Source of the DNA: Polyangiaceae bacterium
GTDB taxonomy: Bacteria; Myxococcota_A; Polyangia; Polyangiales; Polyangiaceae
NCBI GenBank assembly: GCA_019637295.1
Contig: JAHBVX010000006.1
Coordinates: 124,001-188,000, forward strand
Direction: 5' to 3'
Length of the DNA: 64,000 nucleotides
Shown here: positions 8,753 to 17,660 of the stretch, one piece after another
Position numbering within the stretch: position 1 is the first letter of the stretch
Layout: each line of letters starts with the position of its first letter
Translations under genes and position numbers: made by a program
The notes under the pieces: model-generated
The model's input: the letters and a program-made list of their open reading frames with translations, nothing else
The model's database searches: none
Told to the model about the DNA's origin: nothing

Positions 8753-9328
8753 TCACAGCACGAGGATCGGGATCGAGATCGCGTGCCCAGGCTCGCAGCT
8801 CTCGCCCAACGTACCGGCGTGCGCCGTCACGAACGCCTTGGTCCCGGGCGCGACGCCCTCTGCGACGGTGATGGTGAGCGGCATGTCGTAGTCCTCGCAG
8901 CCGAAGATGCCGTAGAGCCACCAAGCCTCCGTCACGCTGACGCCCGGCGCCGTGGAGGTGCCGAGCACCCCGGGGTAGTACATGTAGGACAGCCCCGAAG
9001 TCTCGCTCAGCGTGACCGTGATATCCACGCTCTGGCCAGCTGCGACCAGGATCGGCGCGGTGTCCTTCAGCGTCACCCGAAGCGCGGAGATGTCGTAGCA
9101 CTCCTGCATCTCGAACGGGGGGTCGGGCAGCGGCGTGCAGGTCTCGCGCTCGCCGGGCGCGCCACCAGCCGACGGCCGAATACCCGCGCCCGCGCCCCCG
9201 CCGGCTCCCGCTGCCGGGGCACCCGCGGCGCCCGCACCAGGCTCCGAGAGATCATCGGTCGTCGCGTGCCCGCCGCAGGCGGCGAGAGTTCCAAGCAGCA
9301 GGGTCCACGAGAGGCTGGCGTGTCGCAT
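8753..9328 (-). CDS. Lipoprotein with Gly/Ala-rich linker, function unknown
   Basis: 191 aa from the ATG at 9328, chosen because it gives a compact signal peptide (MRHASLSWTLLLGTLAAC) with lipobox LAAC; an in-frame ATG at 9364 would add 12 residues. A Gly/Ala/Pro-rich linker (~residues 25-55) leads to a C-terminal beta-rich domain of ~130 residues with four cysteines and repeated V-x-I-T-V patterns. No catalytic motif was seen. The design (lipobox, flexible linker, small beta domain) matches several other lipoproteins in this window. Confidence 0.7.
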   Translation of the reverse strand: MRHASLSWTLLLGTLAACGGHATTDDLSEPGAGAAGAPAAGAGGGAGAGIRPSAGGAPGERETCTPLPDPPFEMQECYDISALRVTLKDTAPILVAAGQSVDITVTLSETSGLSYMYYPGVLGTSTAPGVSVTEAWWLYGIFGCEDYDMPLTITVAEGVAPGTKAFVTAHAGTLGESCEPGHAISIPILVL

Positions 9329-9379
9329 GCCCTGAACATGGCAGTCCCCGACAATCGACGCCATCTGAATGATCTAAAC

Positions 9380-9406
9380 GAATCATTGCGCCAAACGCAA
9401 TGATTC
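9380..9406 (-). terminator. 11-bp perfect inverted repeat between GST and lipoprotein genes (terminator or operator)
   Basis: The arms GAATCATTGCG (9380-9390) and CGCAATGATTC (9396-9406) are perfectly complementary around a 5-base loop. It lies 6 bases past the stop of the minus-strand GST gene and 51 bases before the next minus-strand start. There is no long T-run after it, so it may instead be a protein-binding palindrome; a third ATCATT/AATGAT element at 9369-9374 lies beside it. It is AT-rich compared with its surroundings. Confidence 0.5.
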
Positions 9407-9412
9407 CCGAGG

Positions 9413-10180
9413 TCAGGACGCAGCCGTCTCCAACACGCGATGGCGTTCCTCGCGGTAGAGCCGCAGCACGAACTGACCCGCGGTCGTCTCTCGGTAGTGC
9501 AAGCACAGTTCACGCAGCGCGTCGGGCACTTCGTCAACACTGGGCAGCGGCGCTCCGTAGGTCAAGGGGAGCAGGATGGGCGCGGCCAAGGTGGCGAACG
9601 TGAGATCTGCCGCGGTGAGCTGCTCACCGACCAGGTACCGGCGACCGCCCTCGAGGCGCCTGCTGACATCCGCGAACACTCCCTCGATTCGCATCAGCGA
9701 GCGCTCGGTGGCGGCGTCGTTGATGCGCATGCTCCGTCGCATCAGCCCGCGGGTGAGGGGGAACAACGCGCGCGCGCTGAGCCGCTCGGGGAGCGAGACG
9801 CCCACGCCGAACACATCGAGCACCTTCGACCCGTCGTCCAGCACGTGGAAGTAGATGGCACGACGCGTGTCCGCGCCAAAGCGCTCGAAGCCCGCTTCGA
9901 GCTGCTTCGCCTCCTTGCGGGTGGCGCCAGTTCCGTACAGGCGCCCCCCGCAGTGCCGGTCCGCGAGCTCGAGGATCTCCGTGCTGTCCGTGAGCACACC
10001 GCTGTCGGTCACGAGCGCCGGCACCGAGCGCTTGGCGCGCACTCGATAGGTCGCCAGCATGTGAAACACCGGCATGTGGCGCTCTTCGACGAACGGAACC
10101 CGGGCTCGCTGCAGAGCCCAGCGCGCCTTCTCGCAGAAGTGGCTCGGCCCCATGGTGATCAAGCGGTAGGCCGTGGTCAT
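9413..10180 (-). CDS. Glutathione S-transferase family protein
   Basis: 255 aa from the ATG at 10180; a longer open frame to 10369 has no family match and reaches the divergent ABC operon start. The N-terminal thioredoxin-like domain has SHFCEKARWAL (residues ~13-23), a cis-Pro motif SVPAL and the glutathione-binding DSTEIL (~residues 63-68). The C-terminal helical domain carries LTAADLTFATLAAPIL, the usual GST N-capping/hydrophobic-staple region. Likely role: glutathione conjugation or peroxide/xenobiotic defence in the cytoplasm. A glutamate-cysteine ligase gene occurs elsewhere in the window (56737-58095), consistent with glutathione synthesis. Confidence 0.82.
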   Translation of the reverse strand: MTTAYRLITMGPSHFCEKARWALQRARVPFVEERHMPVFHMLATYRVRAKRSVPALVTDSGVLTDSTEILELADRHCGGRLYGTGATRKEAKQLEAGFERFGADTRRAIYFHVLDDGSKVLDVFGVGVSLPERLSARALFPLTRGLMRRSMRINDAATERSLMRIEGVFADVSRRLEGGRRYLVGEQLTAADLTFATLAAPILLPLTYGAPLPSVDEVPDALRELCLHYRETTAGQFVLRLYREERHRVLETAAS

Positions 10181-10362
10181 TCTCTGGCTCCTTGCTGCCT
10201 TCGCGGTGTGGCCGCCCAGCCCGCTGCGCCTGCAGCGCGAGCCGCCCCGACTCTTAGCCGACAACGTCGGCTCCGGGCTAGGCGAAAAGCCAGGCGGCTC
10301 CCCGCGCGCGGGGGGCAAATATCGCGCTACTGGCCGGAAGCTCCGACTATGCTCCAGGGTCG
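10181..10362. promoter_or_regulatory. Divergent intergenic region between the GST and ABC transporter genes
   Basis: The 182 bases between the two divergent starts must carry both promoters. It is GC-rich with a run of CCGCGCGCGGGGGG at about 10301. No convincing -35/-10 pair or operator could be assigned by eye. Confidence 0.4.
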
Positions 10363-11442
10363 GTGGCAAGAGTCACGCTGCGAGGCATCGAGAAGCGCTT
10401 TGGCGACACGGTCGTGCTCCAAGGCGTGGACATCGACGTGCCCGACGGCGGCTTCGCGGTGCTGGTGGGACCGAGCGGCTGCGGCAAGTCGACGCTGCTG
10501 CGCGTGATCGCCGGGCTGGAGCGGTGCGACTCGGGCGCGCTTCGCTTCGGCGACCGCGACGTCACCGATCTCGAGCCTCGGGATCGCGACATCGCGATGG
10601 TGTTCCAATCCTACGCCCTCTACCCGCACCTGACGGTGCGCAAGAACCTCGCCTTCGGCTTGGAGCTCAAGAAGACGCCTCGGAGCGAGATCGACTCGCG
10701 GATCGCGGAGGTGAGCCTGATGCTCGGGCTCGAGCCCCTGCTCGACCGCTTGCCACGACAGCTGTCCGGTGGGCAGCGGCAGCGCGTGGCCATGGGCCGG
10801 GCCATCGCTCGACGGCCTGCGCTGTTCCTGTTCGACGAGCCGCTATCCAACCTGGACGCGGCCCTGCGCGCGCAGGTCCGGGTGGATATTCGCAAGCTGC
10901 ACGACCGCCTCGCAGCCACGAGCATCTACGTCACACACGACCAAGTCGAAGCCATGACTCTCGCCGACGTGCTGTTCGTGCTCAATCGCGGCCGCGTCGA
11001 GCAGGCCGGCCCACCCCTCGAGGTGTTCGCGCGACCCCGCACGCGCTTCGTGGCAGCCTTCCTGGGCAGCCCGGCCATGAACTTCTTGCCGGCTCGCCTG
11101 GAGCGCGCCGAGCGCGGAGCGCGGGTGGTGCGCGACGGACTGGCGCTGGACGTGGCACCAACGAACGTCGATGACGGCACCGGCGGCGAGGTCGTGGTCG
11201 GCATTCGGCCGCACGATGTGGTCCCCGCCGAATCCGGCGGCATCGCCGCTCGGATCGAGGTGCTCGAGGCGCTCGGAACCGAGTCCTTCGCCCACGCCAG
11301 GGTTGGCGCGGAACCATTCGTCGCCCGGCTCGACGGGCAGCTGCGCCCAGCGGCGGGCGACGTGCTGCGCCTCGACGTCGCTCCGGAGCACGTCCACGTA
11401 TTCGATGTCGCGACGGGCCGAGCGCTGTGGGCGGGCGAGTGA
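10363..11442 (+). CDS. ABC transporter ATP-binding protein, MalK/UgpC family
   Basis: 359 aa from a GTG at 10363. Walker A GPSGCGKST (36-44), Q-loop Q82, signature LSGGQ (134-138), Walker B ALFLFDEP (153-160) and switch H192 are all intact. The C-terminal ~120 residues are a TOBE/OB-type regulatory domain (VVGIRPHDV and the final EHVHVFD), as in MalK and UgpC. It energises the importer encoded by the next two genes; its TGA overlaps their GTG start (GTGA). The family takes up oligosaccharides, polyols or glycerol-3-phosphate; the substrate cannot be told from sequence. Confidence 0.93.
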   Translation: MARVTLRGIEKRFGDTVVLQGVDIDVPDGGFAVLVGPSGCGKSTLLRVIAGLERCDSGALRFGDRDVTDLEPRDRDIAMVFQSYALYPHLTVRKNLAFGLELKKTPRSEIDSRIAEVSLMLGLEPLLDRLPRQLSGGQRQRVAMGRAIARRPALFLFDEPLSNLDAALRAQVRVDIRKLHDRLAATSIYVTHDQVEAMTLADVLFVLNRGRVEQAGPPLEVFARPRTRFVAAFLGSPAMNFLPARLERAERGARVVRDGLALDVAPTNVDDGTGGEVVVGIRPHDVVPAESGGIAARIEVLEALGTESFAHARVGAEPFVARLDGQLRPAAGDVLRLDVAPEHVHVFDVATGRALWAGE

Positions 11443-13583
11443 TTCCTCGCTTCGCGGCATCACTCACGGTGCTCGCGCTGGCGCTGTTCGCGTCCTGGGC
11501 GCAGGCCGAACCCATCTTCGTGTGGCACGCCTATCGAGGCGACGAGAAGCGCGCGCTCGACGAGGTGCTCGCGCGCTTCGCGCGGGAGCGCGGCATCCCG
11601 GTCGAGGCCCTGCAGGTGCCCCACGATGCGTATGCATCGAAGCTGACGGCGGCTGCCCCGCGAGGGCACGGACCCCACGTGTTCATCGACTCCCACGAGC
11701 GCCTGGGAGACCTCGCGCAGCGAGGGGTCGTCGCGCCGCTCGATCCGGGACCGCGAGCCGCGGAGTTTCCGGTGCGCGCGCTGCAGGCGCTCACGGCGGG
11801 GGACCAACTGCTCGGGCTGCCACTCTCGCTCAAGTGCCTGGCGCTGTACGTGAACGTCGAGCTCGCCCCCGAGCCGCCCTCGCGCTGGGAGGACTATGCG
11901 GCGCTGCGCCGGCGTCTGCCCTCGAACGTCTACCCGCTGGCCTACGAAGCGCAGAACTTCTACTTCCACGCCGCGCTGCTGCACGCCACCGGGGGAAGAC
12001 AGCTCAGCCGCGAAGGCAAGCTGGGTTTCACCGGCCCCGAAGCGGTGCGGTCCATCGAGCTGGTTCGCACGGCCGTGGCCGAGCGCTGGATCCCCGAGGA
12101 GGCATCCGGAGCGCTCGTCAGCGAGCTGTTCCGCGCTGGCCGCGCTGCTACGGTGGTCAGCGGTCCGTGGTTCGCCAGCGACCTCGGAGCTTCGGTCCGC
12201 TTCCGCGTGACACGACTGCCGTCCGTCGGCGGCGAGGCGATGCGCCCGTATCTCACCGTCGAAGCGGCAGCGCTCACTCCACGCGGTCGCGACAGCAAGT
12301 CCGCACGCGAGCTGCTCGCCTACCTCGCGGGCGCCGAGAGCGCTGAGATCCGTGCGCGGGTCGGGCGCCAAGTCGTCGCGCGCAGCTCGCTCCCGCCATC
12401 GGCGGAGGCGGATCCGTTCCTGTCGGCGTTCGCCGCGCAGGCGGTGGACGCAGAGGTGATGCCATCCTCACCGCTGATGCGCTCGACCTGGGAGCCCGCC
12501 GAGCGCGCCTTGAAGAAGGCCCTGGGCGGCAGCGTGTCGCCCGACGCCGCCCTGGCGGAGGCCACGCGTCGCTTCGACGACGTGGTGCGCCCAGCCCCTC
12601 CCCGCGCCTCACCAACGCCCGCTCTCTTGCTGCTCGGTGCGCTGTGCCTGCTCGGTGCCTTCAGCCTCTTTCGACGCCGCGACGAGCTAGTCCCAGCGCT
12701 GCGAGGCTCGTTGCCCGCGTATCGCTGGGTTGCTCACGCCGTCCTTGCCGTGGGCGTGCTCGTGATTCTCCCGATCGTGGTCGGCGCGGGCGCTTCGCTG
12801 TTCGCCGGGCGCTTCGGCGAGATGCACTACGTCGGGTTCGCCAACTTCTGGGCCATCCTCACGGCACGCGGTGGACCCTTGCTCACCAGCGGCTCGTTCT
12901 ATCTGGTGCTGCTCGTGACCCTGCTGTGGACGGTCGCCAACGTCGCGCTGCACGTCGGGATCGGCCTTGGGCTCGGGCTGTTGCTCTCGCGTCCCAAGCT
13001 ACGTCTGAAGCCGCTGTATCGGGTGCTGCTCATCGTGCCTTGGGCCGTGCCGTCCTATGTCACGGCGCTCGCGTGGCGGGGCATGTTCAGCCGGCAGTTC
13101 GGCGCTGTGAGTGCGCTGCTCGAGGCCCTCGGGGTCGAGCCCTTCTCCTGGTGGGCGCGCTTCTCGACGGCGTTCACCGCCAACCTCGCGACGAATGTCT
13201 GGCTCGGCTTCCCCTTCATGATGGTGGTCACGCTGGGCGCGCTCACCGCCGTGCCAAGAGAGGTACTCGAGGCCGCCGAGGTCGATGGCGCGACGCGCTG
13301 GCAGCGATTGTGGCGCGTGACGCTGCCCATGGTGTTGCCCGCGATGCTGCCCGCCGTGCTGCTGGGCGCCATCTGGACGTTCAACATGTTCAACGTGGTG
13401 TTCCTGGTCTCCGGCGGAGAGCCCGACGGCACCACGGACATCTTGGTCAGCGAGGCGTACCGCTGGGCATTCACGAGGCAGGCCCAGTACGGCTACGCAG
13501 CGGCGTACTCCGTCCTCATCTTCTTGCTGCTCGCGCTCGGTTCGCGGCTGATGGCTCGCGCAGCCACTCGGGAGGCCACGTGA
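11439..13583 (+). CDS. Fused extracellular sugar-binding protein and ABC permease (MalE-MalF fusion)
   Basis: 714 aa from a GTG at 11439 overlapping the previous stop; an in-frame GTG at 11427 is an alternative. Residues ~1-23 form a signal/anchor (VLALALFASWAQA). Residues ~24-390 are a type-1 solute-binding protein (AYRGDEKRALDEVLARFARE near the N-terminus, hinge region VVSGPWF). A TM segment at ~393-412 (ALLLLGALCLLGAF) joins it to a MalF/UgpA-like permease with about six more TM segments and the EAA loop (EAAEVDGATRWQRLWRVTLP, ~611-630) that docks on the ATPase. MalE, MalF and MalG are usually three genes, so here the receptor is tethered to its own channel. It overlaps the next permease by 4 bases. 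Confidence 0.9.
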   Translation: MIPRFAASLTVLALALFASWAQAEPIFVWHAYRGDEKRALDEVLARFARERGIPVEALQVPHDAYASKLTAAAPRGHGPHVFIDSHERLGDLAQRGVVAPLDPGPRAAEFPVRALQALTAGDQLLGLPLSLKCLALYVNVELAPEPPSRWEDYAALRRRLPSNVYPLAYEAQNFYFHAALLHATGGRQLSREGKLGFTGPEAVRSIELVRTAVAERWIPEEASGALVSELFRAGRAATVVSGPWFASDLGASVRFRVTRLPSVGGEAMRPYLTVEAAALTPRGRDSKSARELLAYLAGAESAEIRARVGRQVVARSSLPPSAEADPFLSAFAAQAVDAEVMPSSPLMRSTWEPAERALKKALGGSVSPDAALAEATRRFDDVVRPAPPRASPTPALLLLGALCLLGAFSLFRRRDELVPALRGSLPAYRWVAHAVLAVGVLVILPIVVGAGASLFAGRFGEMHYVGFANFWAILTARGGPLLTSGSFYLVLLVTLLWTVANVALHVGIGLGLGLLLSRPKLRLKPLYRVLLIVPWAVPSYVTALAWRGMFSRQFGAVSALLEALGVEPFSWWARFSTAFTANLATNVWLGFPFMMVVTLGALTAVPREVLEAAEVDGATRWQRLWRVTLPMVLPAMLPAVLLGAIWTFNMFNVVFLVSGGEPDGTTDILVSEAYRWAFTRQAQYGYAAAYSVLIFLLLALGSRLMARAATREAT

Positions 13584-14422
13584 CCAGACGCGGGCGCCCC
13601 TCGGACACGCTCGAAGCGGTGTTGGTGCACGCCTGCATCATCCTGGCGGTCTGCTTCTCTCTGTATCCGGTGCTGTGGGTGCTCTCCACGGCCTTCTCCG
13701 CAGGTACCGCGCCAGAGCGCAGCATCCTTCCGCTGCCGTCGACGCCCACCACCGCTCACCTCGTCGAGGTGGTAGGCGCACCGAGCTTCTGGCGTCAAGC
13801 GCTCAACTCCGTGTCTGTCGCGCTGGCGACGGCGCTGGTCGGGATCGCCATCGCGTTGCCCACCGCCTACGCGCTGTCGCGCTTCTCGTTCGTAGGCAGG
13901 CAGGCCGGAGTCCGCGTGCTGCTGGCGACGCAGATGTTCCCAATGGTCGCCTCGGCCGTGCCGCTCTACATCGTGCTCGAGACGCTGAATCTCCTCGATA
14001 CGCGCACTGGTCTCGTCGTGTGCTACGCGACCACCAGCGTACCCTTCGCCATCTTCCAGCTCCGCGGTGCGTTCGACACCATCCCGAAGGACCTGGAGGA
14101 AGCCGCCATGGTCGATGGCGCGACGCGCCTTCAGGCCTTCGTTCGCGTGGTGCTCCCAGCCGCACGCCCCGCCATCGCGGTGACGGCGCTGTTCGCGTTC
14201 ATGAGCGCCTACAACGAGTTTATCCTGGCCGCGACCATCCTCGGCAAGGAGGAGGCGCTCACGCTGCCCGTCGTGCTGCAGCGCTTCGTGGGTGAGCACG
14301 ACGCCGCCTGGGGCAAGTTCGCAGCCGGGTCCATCGTCGTGTCCCTGCCGGTGATGGCGCTGTTCTACGTGGCCCAGCGGCACCTCGTCTCCGGGCTGAC
14401 CGCGGGGGGCGTGAAGGGCTGA
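13580..14422 (+). CDS. ABC sugar permease, MalG/UgpE family
   Basis: 280 aa from the GTG at 13580, which overlaps the preceding stop (GTGA); the frame is open far upstream but that part lies antiphase over the fusion gene. Six TM segments are predicted, with the EAA loop EEAAMVDGATRLQAFVRVVLP at about residues 173-193 and the MalG-type C-terminus LVSGLTAGGVKG. It pairs with the permease half of the fusion protein to form the channel. It is the last gene of the three-gene importer unit. Confidence 0.93.
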   Translation: MTRRGRPSDTLEAVLVHACIILAVCFSLYPVLWVLSTAFSAGTAPERSILPLPSTPTTAHLVEVVGAPSFWRQALNSVSVALATALVGIAIALPTAYALSRFSFVGRQAGVRVLLATQMFPMVASAVPLYIVLETLNLLDTRTGLVVCYATTSVPFAIFQLRGAFDTIPKDLEEAAMVDGATRLQAFVRVVLPAARPAIAVTALFAFMSAYNEFILAATILGKEEALTLPVVLQRFVGEHDAAWGKFAAGSIVVSLPVMALFYVAQRHLVSGLTAGGVKG

Positions 14423-14594
14423 GGGCCCGGGCAGGTGTGAAGCGGGTGCCTCGGGGCGCGATCTCCGGATCAGGGGTGCCTGGGGCTCCGCTCGCCTAGC
14501 CTTCAATGAATTCCAGCACTTGACTGCTCGTGGGGATGTCTGGTGCGGCCCTTGCGTATAGCGTGTAAGGCTTCTCGGTTGGGAAAGGATCACC

Positions 14595-15302
14595 ATGACT
14601 CGAATCTTCACTTCAATCGCACTGTTGGCTTCCCTGGGCGCGGTCGCGGGCTGCTCCTCGGAGACCATCGACTCAGCCGACATCAAGACCCGCGGCATCG
14701 CCGCGCTGATCGAGGTCAAGGCCGAGAACGAGAGCAGCTCACGAGTCTACGTGAAGCTCCTCGCCGGCGGGTCGAGCAGCAACACCAGCGTCATCCTGGG
14801 CAACGGTGACCAGCTGACCGCGACGGCCAATGGCGAAACGAAGAAGCTGAGCGCAGACGGCGAGGGCGAGTACCTCGCGAACTTCGCCACCGGCGCCGCG
14901 GACACCGAGTTCGTGGTCGCGTTCGAGCGCGACGACGGGGACAACGCGCCGAACAGCGTGGGCAAGTTGCCGCCGCCGTTCACGGTCGGAGCCATCGACC
15001 CGAAGTCTCGCGCGGCTGACGACGTGCTGATCACCTGGGACCCCTCGGGCAGCGACTCGATCACCATCAAGGTCGATGGGGACTGCATCAAGAGTGTCAG
15101 CGACATCAAGACCTCCGACACCGGCAGCTACAACCTGACCAAGGACAAGCTCGAGGCCTGGGAGAGCCAGAAGGAGGACACCTGCGACGTGCGCGTCCAG
15201 ATCTGGCGCACCCGCAGCGGCGCCGCAGACACGGCGTGGGACAACGAGAGCCGCATGACCATGGTGCAGGTCCGCGCGGTCAAGTTCCAGTCGGCTCCCT
15301 GA
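14595..15302 (+). CDS. Lipoprotein, function unknown
   Basis: 235 aa with a clear Shine-Dalgarno-like AAAGGA 7 bases before the ATG. The signal peptide MTRIFTSIALLASLGAVAGC ends in lipobox VAGC. The mature part is acidic and beta-rich, with a possible Ig-like or fibronectin-like second half (residues ~125-235) holding two cysteines likely to pair. No family recognised. It follows the ABC operon after 172 bases and was probably transcribed from its own promoter. Confidence 0.75.
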   Translation: MTRIFTSIALLASLGAVAGCSSETIDSADIKTRGIAALIEVKAENESSSRVYVKLLAGGSSSNTSVILGNGDQLTATANGETKKLSADGEGEYLANFATGAADTEFVVAFERDDGDNAPNSVGKLPPPFTVGAIDPKSRAADDVLITWDPSGSDSITIKVDGDCIKSVSDIKTSDTGSYNLTKDKLEAWESQKEDTCDVRVQIWRTRSGAADTAWDNESRMTMVQVRAVKFQSAP

Positions 15303-15440
15303 GCCTGACCTAGCCCGAAGCCTTTCGAGGAGTCGTCGACGCGTCGCGCCCACCCCTGGGCCCGGCGCGTCGGCGCCTCTTCGCTTCGAGTCGCCCACGC
15401 TTGACGTCACCAGGCGTCGAGGTTTGATTGCACGCGTCGA

Positions 15441-16070
15441 ATGCACCACCTTCCGCGCGACACGGGTTGGCTCGAGGTCATCACGGGCTGCATGTTCAGC
15501 GGTAAGACGGAAGAGCTCATCCGTCGCCTGAATCGCGCGCGGTATGCCCGGCAGAAGGTGCTGATCTTCAAGCCGCGCATCGACGCGCGGTACTCCGAGT
15601 CGAGCGTGGTCAGCCACTCGAAGCAAGAGCTAGTCGCGATCGCCATCGATGACGCCAGTGAGATGCTCTCGCATGCGCTCGACGCCGAGGTCATCGGCGT
15701 GGACGAAGCTCAGTTCTTCGGCGACAAGCTGGTGAGCGTGGTCGAGCGCCTCGCCAACGCCGGCAAGCGCGTGGTGATCGCAGGTCTCGATCAGGACTAT
15801 CTGGGCCGCCCCTTCGCGCCGATCCCGCACCTGATGGCCGTGGCCGAGTACGTCACGAAGAACCTCGCCATCTGCGTACGCTGCGGCAATCCGGCGGATC
15901 GCTCACAGCGTCTGGTCGCGCGGGACGCCACCGTGGTGGTGGGCGGCACCGAGACCTACGAGGCCCGCTGCAGGCGGTGCTTCGATCCGTCGAGCGCCAC
16001 CGCGGGGCAGCGCGATCTGTTCGCGCCCTCGGAGCCGCCCCCCGCGGCGATCGCCGATCAACGGATCTGA
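15441..16070 (+). CDS. tdk: Thymidine kinase
   Basis: 209 aa, class II (bacterial/human TK1-like) thymidine kinase, which phosphorylates thymidine for the salvage pathway. The P-loop is GCMFSGKT (residues 16-23), the Walker B region is VDEAQFF with E89 as the catalytic base, and the structural zinc site is formed by C145, C148, C177 and C180 (CVRC and CRRC). The nucleoside-binding lasso region lies in between. The C-terminal ~25 residues are a non-conserved extension. Its 3' end overlaps the convergent Cys-rich gene by 13 bases. Confidence 0.96.
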   Translation: MHHLPRDTGWLEVITGCMFSGKTEELIRRLNRARYARQKVLIFKPRIDARYSESSVVSHSKQELVAIAIDDASEMLSHALDAEVIGVDEAQFFGDKLVSVVERLANAGKRVVIAGLDQDYLGRPFAPIPHLMAVAEYVTKNLAICVRCGNPADRSQRLVARDATVVVGGTETYEARCRRCFDPSSATAGQRDLFAPSEPPPAAIADQRI

Positions 16071-17584
16071 CAGACCATCTGCCCGTCGGTGCAGCACGAG
16101 CCGCCGGGGTACTCGTGGCACAGGGGTGCCTGCCAAGGGCAATCGCCGCAGGTGACCCAGCCGCCACAACCGTCCGGCGCCCCGCCACACTGATAGCTGC
16201 CGTACAGGCACGGGTCGTCCGGTTGGCAGCAAGCACCCAGATGGCAGGTGGCGCCGCCGCCGCACCCGCAGTCCGCCGGGCAGCTCTGGCAGGATTCACT
16301 GCCGCTGCAGGTGCCGTCGCCGCAGCCGACGCACTGGCCACTGGCGTTGCAGGTCAGTCCCCCGGTGCAGCTGCCGCAGCTGCCTCCACACCCGTCCGGG
16401 CCGCATGCCTTGCCCGCGCATTGCTTGGTGCAGCACGCTCCGCTGTTGCAGGTCTGGCCCGAACCGCACGGGCAGTCTGCCGGACAGCTCGAGCAGTTCT
16501 CGCCGGACTGGCAGCTCGAGTTGCCGCACTCGACGTTCTGAACGCACTGTCCCGAGCTGCAGGAGTACCCTTGCTGGCAGCTGCCGCAGCTGCCGCCGCA
16601 GCCGTTGGGGCCGCACTGCTTGCCAGCGCAAGACGGCGCGCAGCACTGACCGGCGGACGTGCAGACCTGGCCGCTCGGGCAGCCGCAATCAGCCGCGCAG
16701 GTGCTGCAATCTTCACCGCTCTGGCACGACGCGTTGCCGCACACGATGTTCTGGACGCACTGGCCACCCTGGCAGCTGAAGCCCGACTGACACGTGCCGC
16801 AGCTACCGCCGCACCCGTTCGAGCCGCACTGCTTGCCGCCGCAGGAGGGGCTGCAGCACTGACCGTTGTAGCAGGTGGCGCTGCCGCTGCAGGCGCAGTC
16901 GACGCACGTCGCGCAGTTCTCGCCCAGGCCCGGCTCGCAGGTCGAGTTACCGCAGCTCGACGCGGCGATGCAGCTGCCCGCGCTGCAGAGCTGTCCGCTC
17001 GGACAGCTGCCACAGGTGCCGCCGCAGCCATTCGCGCCGCAGGCCTTGCCATCGCAAGCCGGCGTACAGCAGCTTCCCTGTTGGCACACGCCCGAACACG
17101 CGCAGTCCGACGGGCAGCTCTCGCAGTTTTCGTCGCTGTGGCAGGTTCCGTCGCCACAGCTCTGCTGCGCCATGCACGAGCCGTTGGCGCACACGCTACC
17201 GGCAAGGCAACCGCCGCAGTCCAGGGCGAAGCCGCAGCCGTCGTTGGCCACGCCGCACTCCACCCCGAGATCGACGCACGAGGAGGACACGCAGCCGGTG
17301 CCGCAACGGTTGGGTCCAGCGCCGCCGCACTCACCCGCCAAGCAGCTTCCGCACTCCAGCGTCTTGCCGCAGCCATCGAGGATCTTGCCGCACTCGGCGA
17401 GCGCGTCAGCGCAAGTGCGGGGGACACACGGTCCCGCTTCCTGCCCACCGTCCGAAGGCGCGGCCCCGACCCCCGAATCGCCGCCCCCCTTGAGCGTGTC
17501 GAGCGAGGAACCAAAGGTGCAGGAGGACGAGACCAACAGTGTAGTCAGCGCGACAGCGAAGCCGACGAGCACGAGCCTGCGCAT
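16058..17584 (-). CDS. Cysteine-rich tandem-repeat lipoprotein
   Basis: About 508 aa from the ATG at 17584 (an ATG 18 bases upstream adds six residues). A signal segment (MRRLVLVGFAVALTTLLVSSSC) ends in a probable lipobox. The rest is a chain of ~65-residue repeats, about five copies, each of the form CC-x-P-x-C-x-GK-x-CG-x-NGCGG-x-CG-x-C followed by C-x-S-x-E-x-C-x-x-C-x-x-DC-x-C. Cysteine is near one residue in six. Disulfide-knitted, extended, surface or spore/biofilm protein is the best guess; the module resembles metazoan and myxobacterial Cys-rich repeats but I do not assign a named domain. Its DNA is repetitive with similar units. Confidence 0.8.
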   Translation of the reverse strand: MRRLVLVGFAVALTTLLVSSSCTFGSSLDTLKGGGDSGVGAAPSDGGQEAGPCVPRTCADALAECGKILDGCGKTLECGSCLAGECGGAGPNRCGTGCVSSSCVDLGVECGVANDGCGFALDCGGCLAGSVCANGSCMAQQSCGDGTCHSDENCESCPSDCACSGVCQQGSCCTPACDGKACGANGCGGTCGSCPSGQLCSAGSCIAASSCGNSTCEPGLGENCATCVDCACSGSATCYNGQCCSPSCGGKQCGSNGCGGSCGTCQSGFSCQGGQCVQNIVCGNASCQSGEDCSTCAADCGCPSGQVCTSAGQCCAPSCAGKQCGPNGCGGSCGSCQQGYSCSSGQCVQNVECGNSSCQSGENCSSCPADCPCGSGQTCNSGACCTKQCAGKACGPDGCGGSCGSCTGGLTCNASGQCVGCGDGTCSGSESCQSCPADCGCGGGATCHLGACCQPDDPCLYGSYQCGGAPDGCGGWVTCGDCPWQAPLCHEYPGGSCCTDGQMVCQIR

Positions 17585-17660
17585 CACCGAACATGCTGCC
17601 ACGTCTACGCGCCAACGTCAGGTTCTAGCTGCACTCACCTACACCCTCCCACCCGCGCCT

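Noticed and set aside
12644-13579. Possible N-terminal extension of the MalG-like permease
   Set aside because: It lies in another frame over the fusion gene; the GTGA overlap at 13580 and family length support the short form.
14423-14594. Candidate promoter TTGACT (14520) with TATAGC (14557)
   Set aside because: The spacing is about 31 bases, too long for a sigma-70 promoter.
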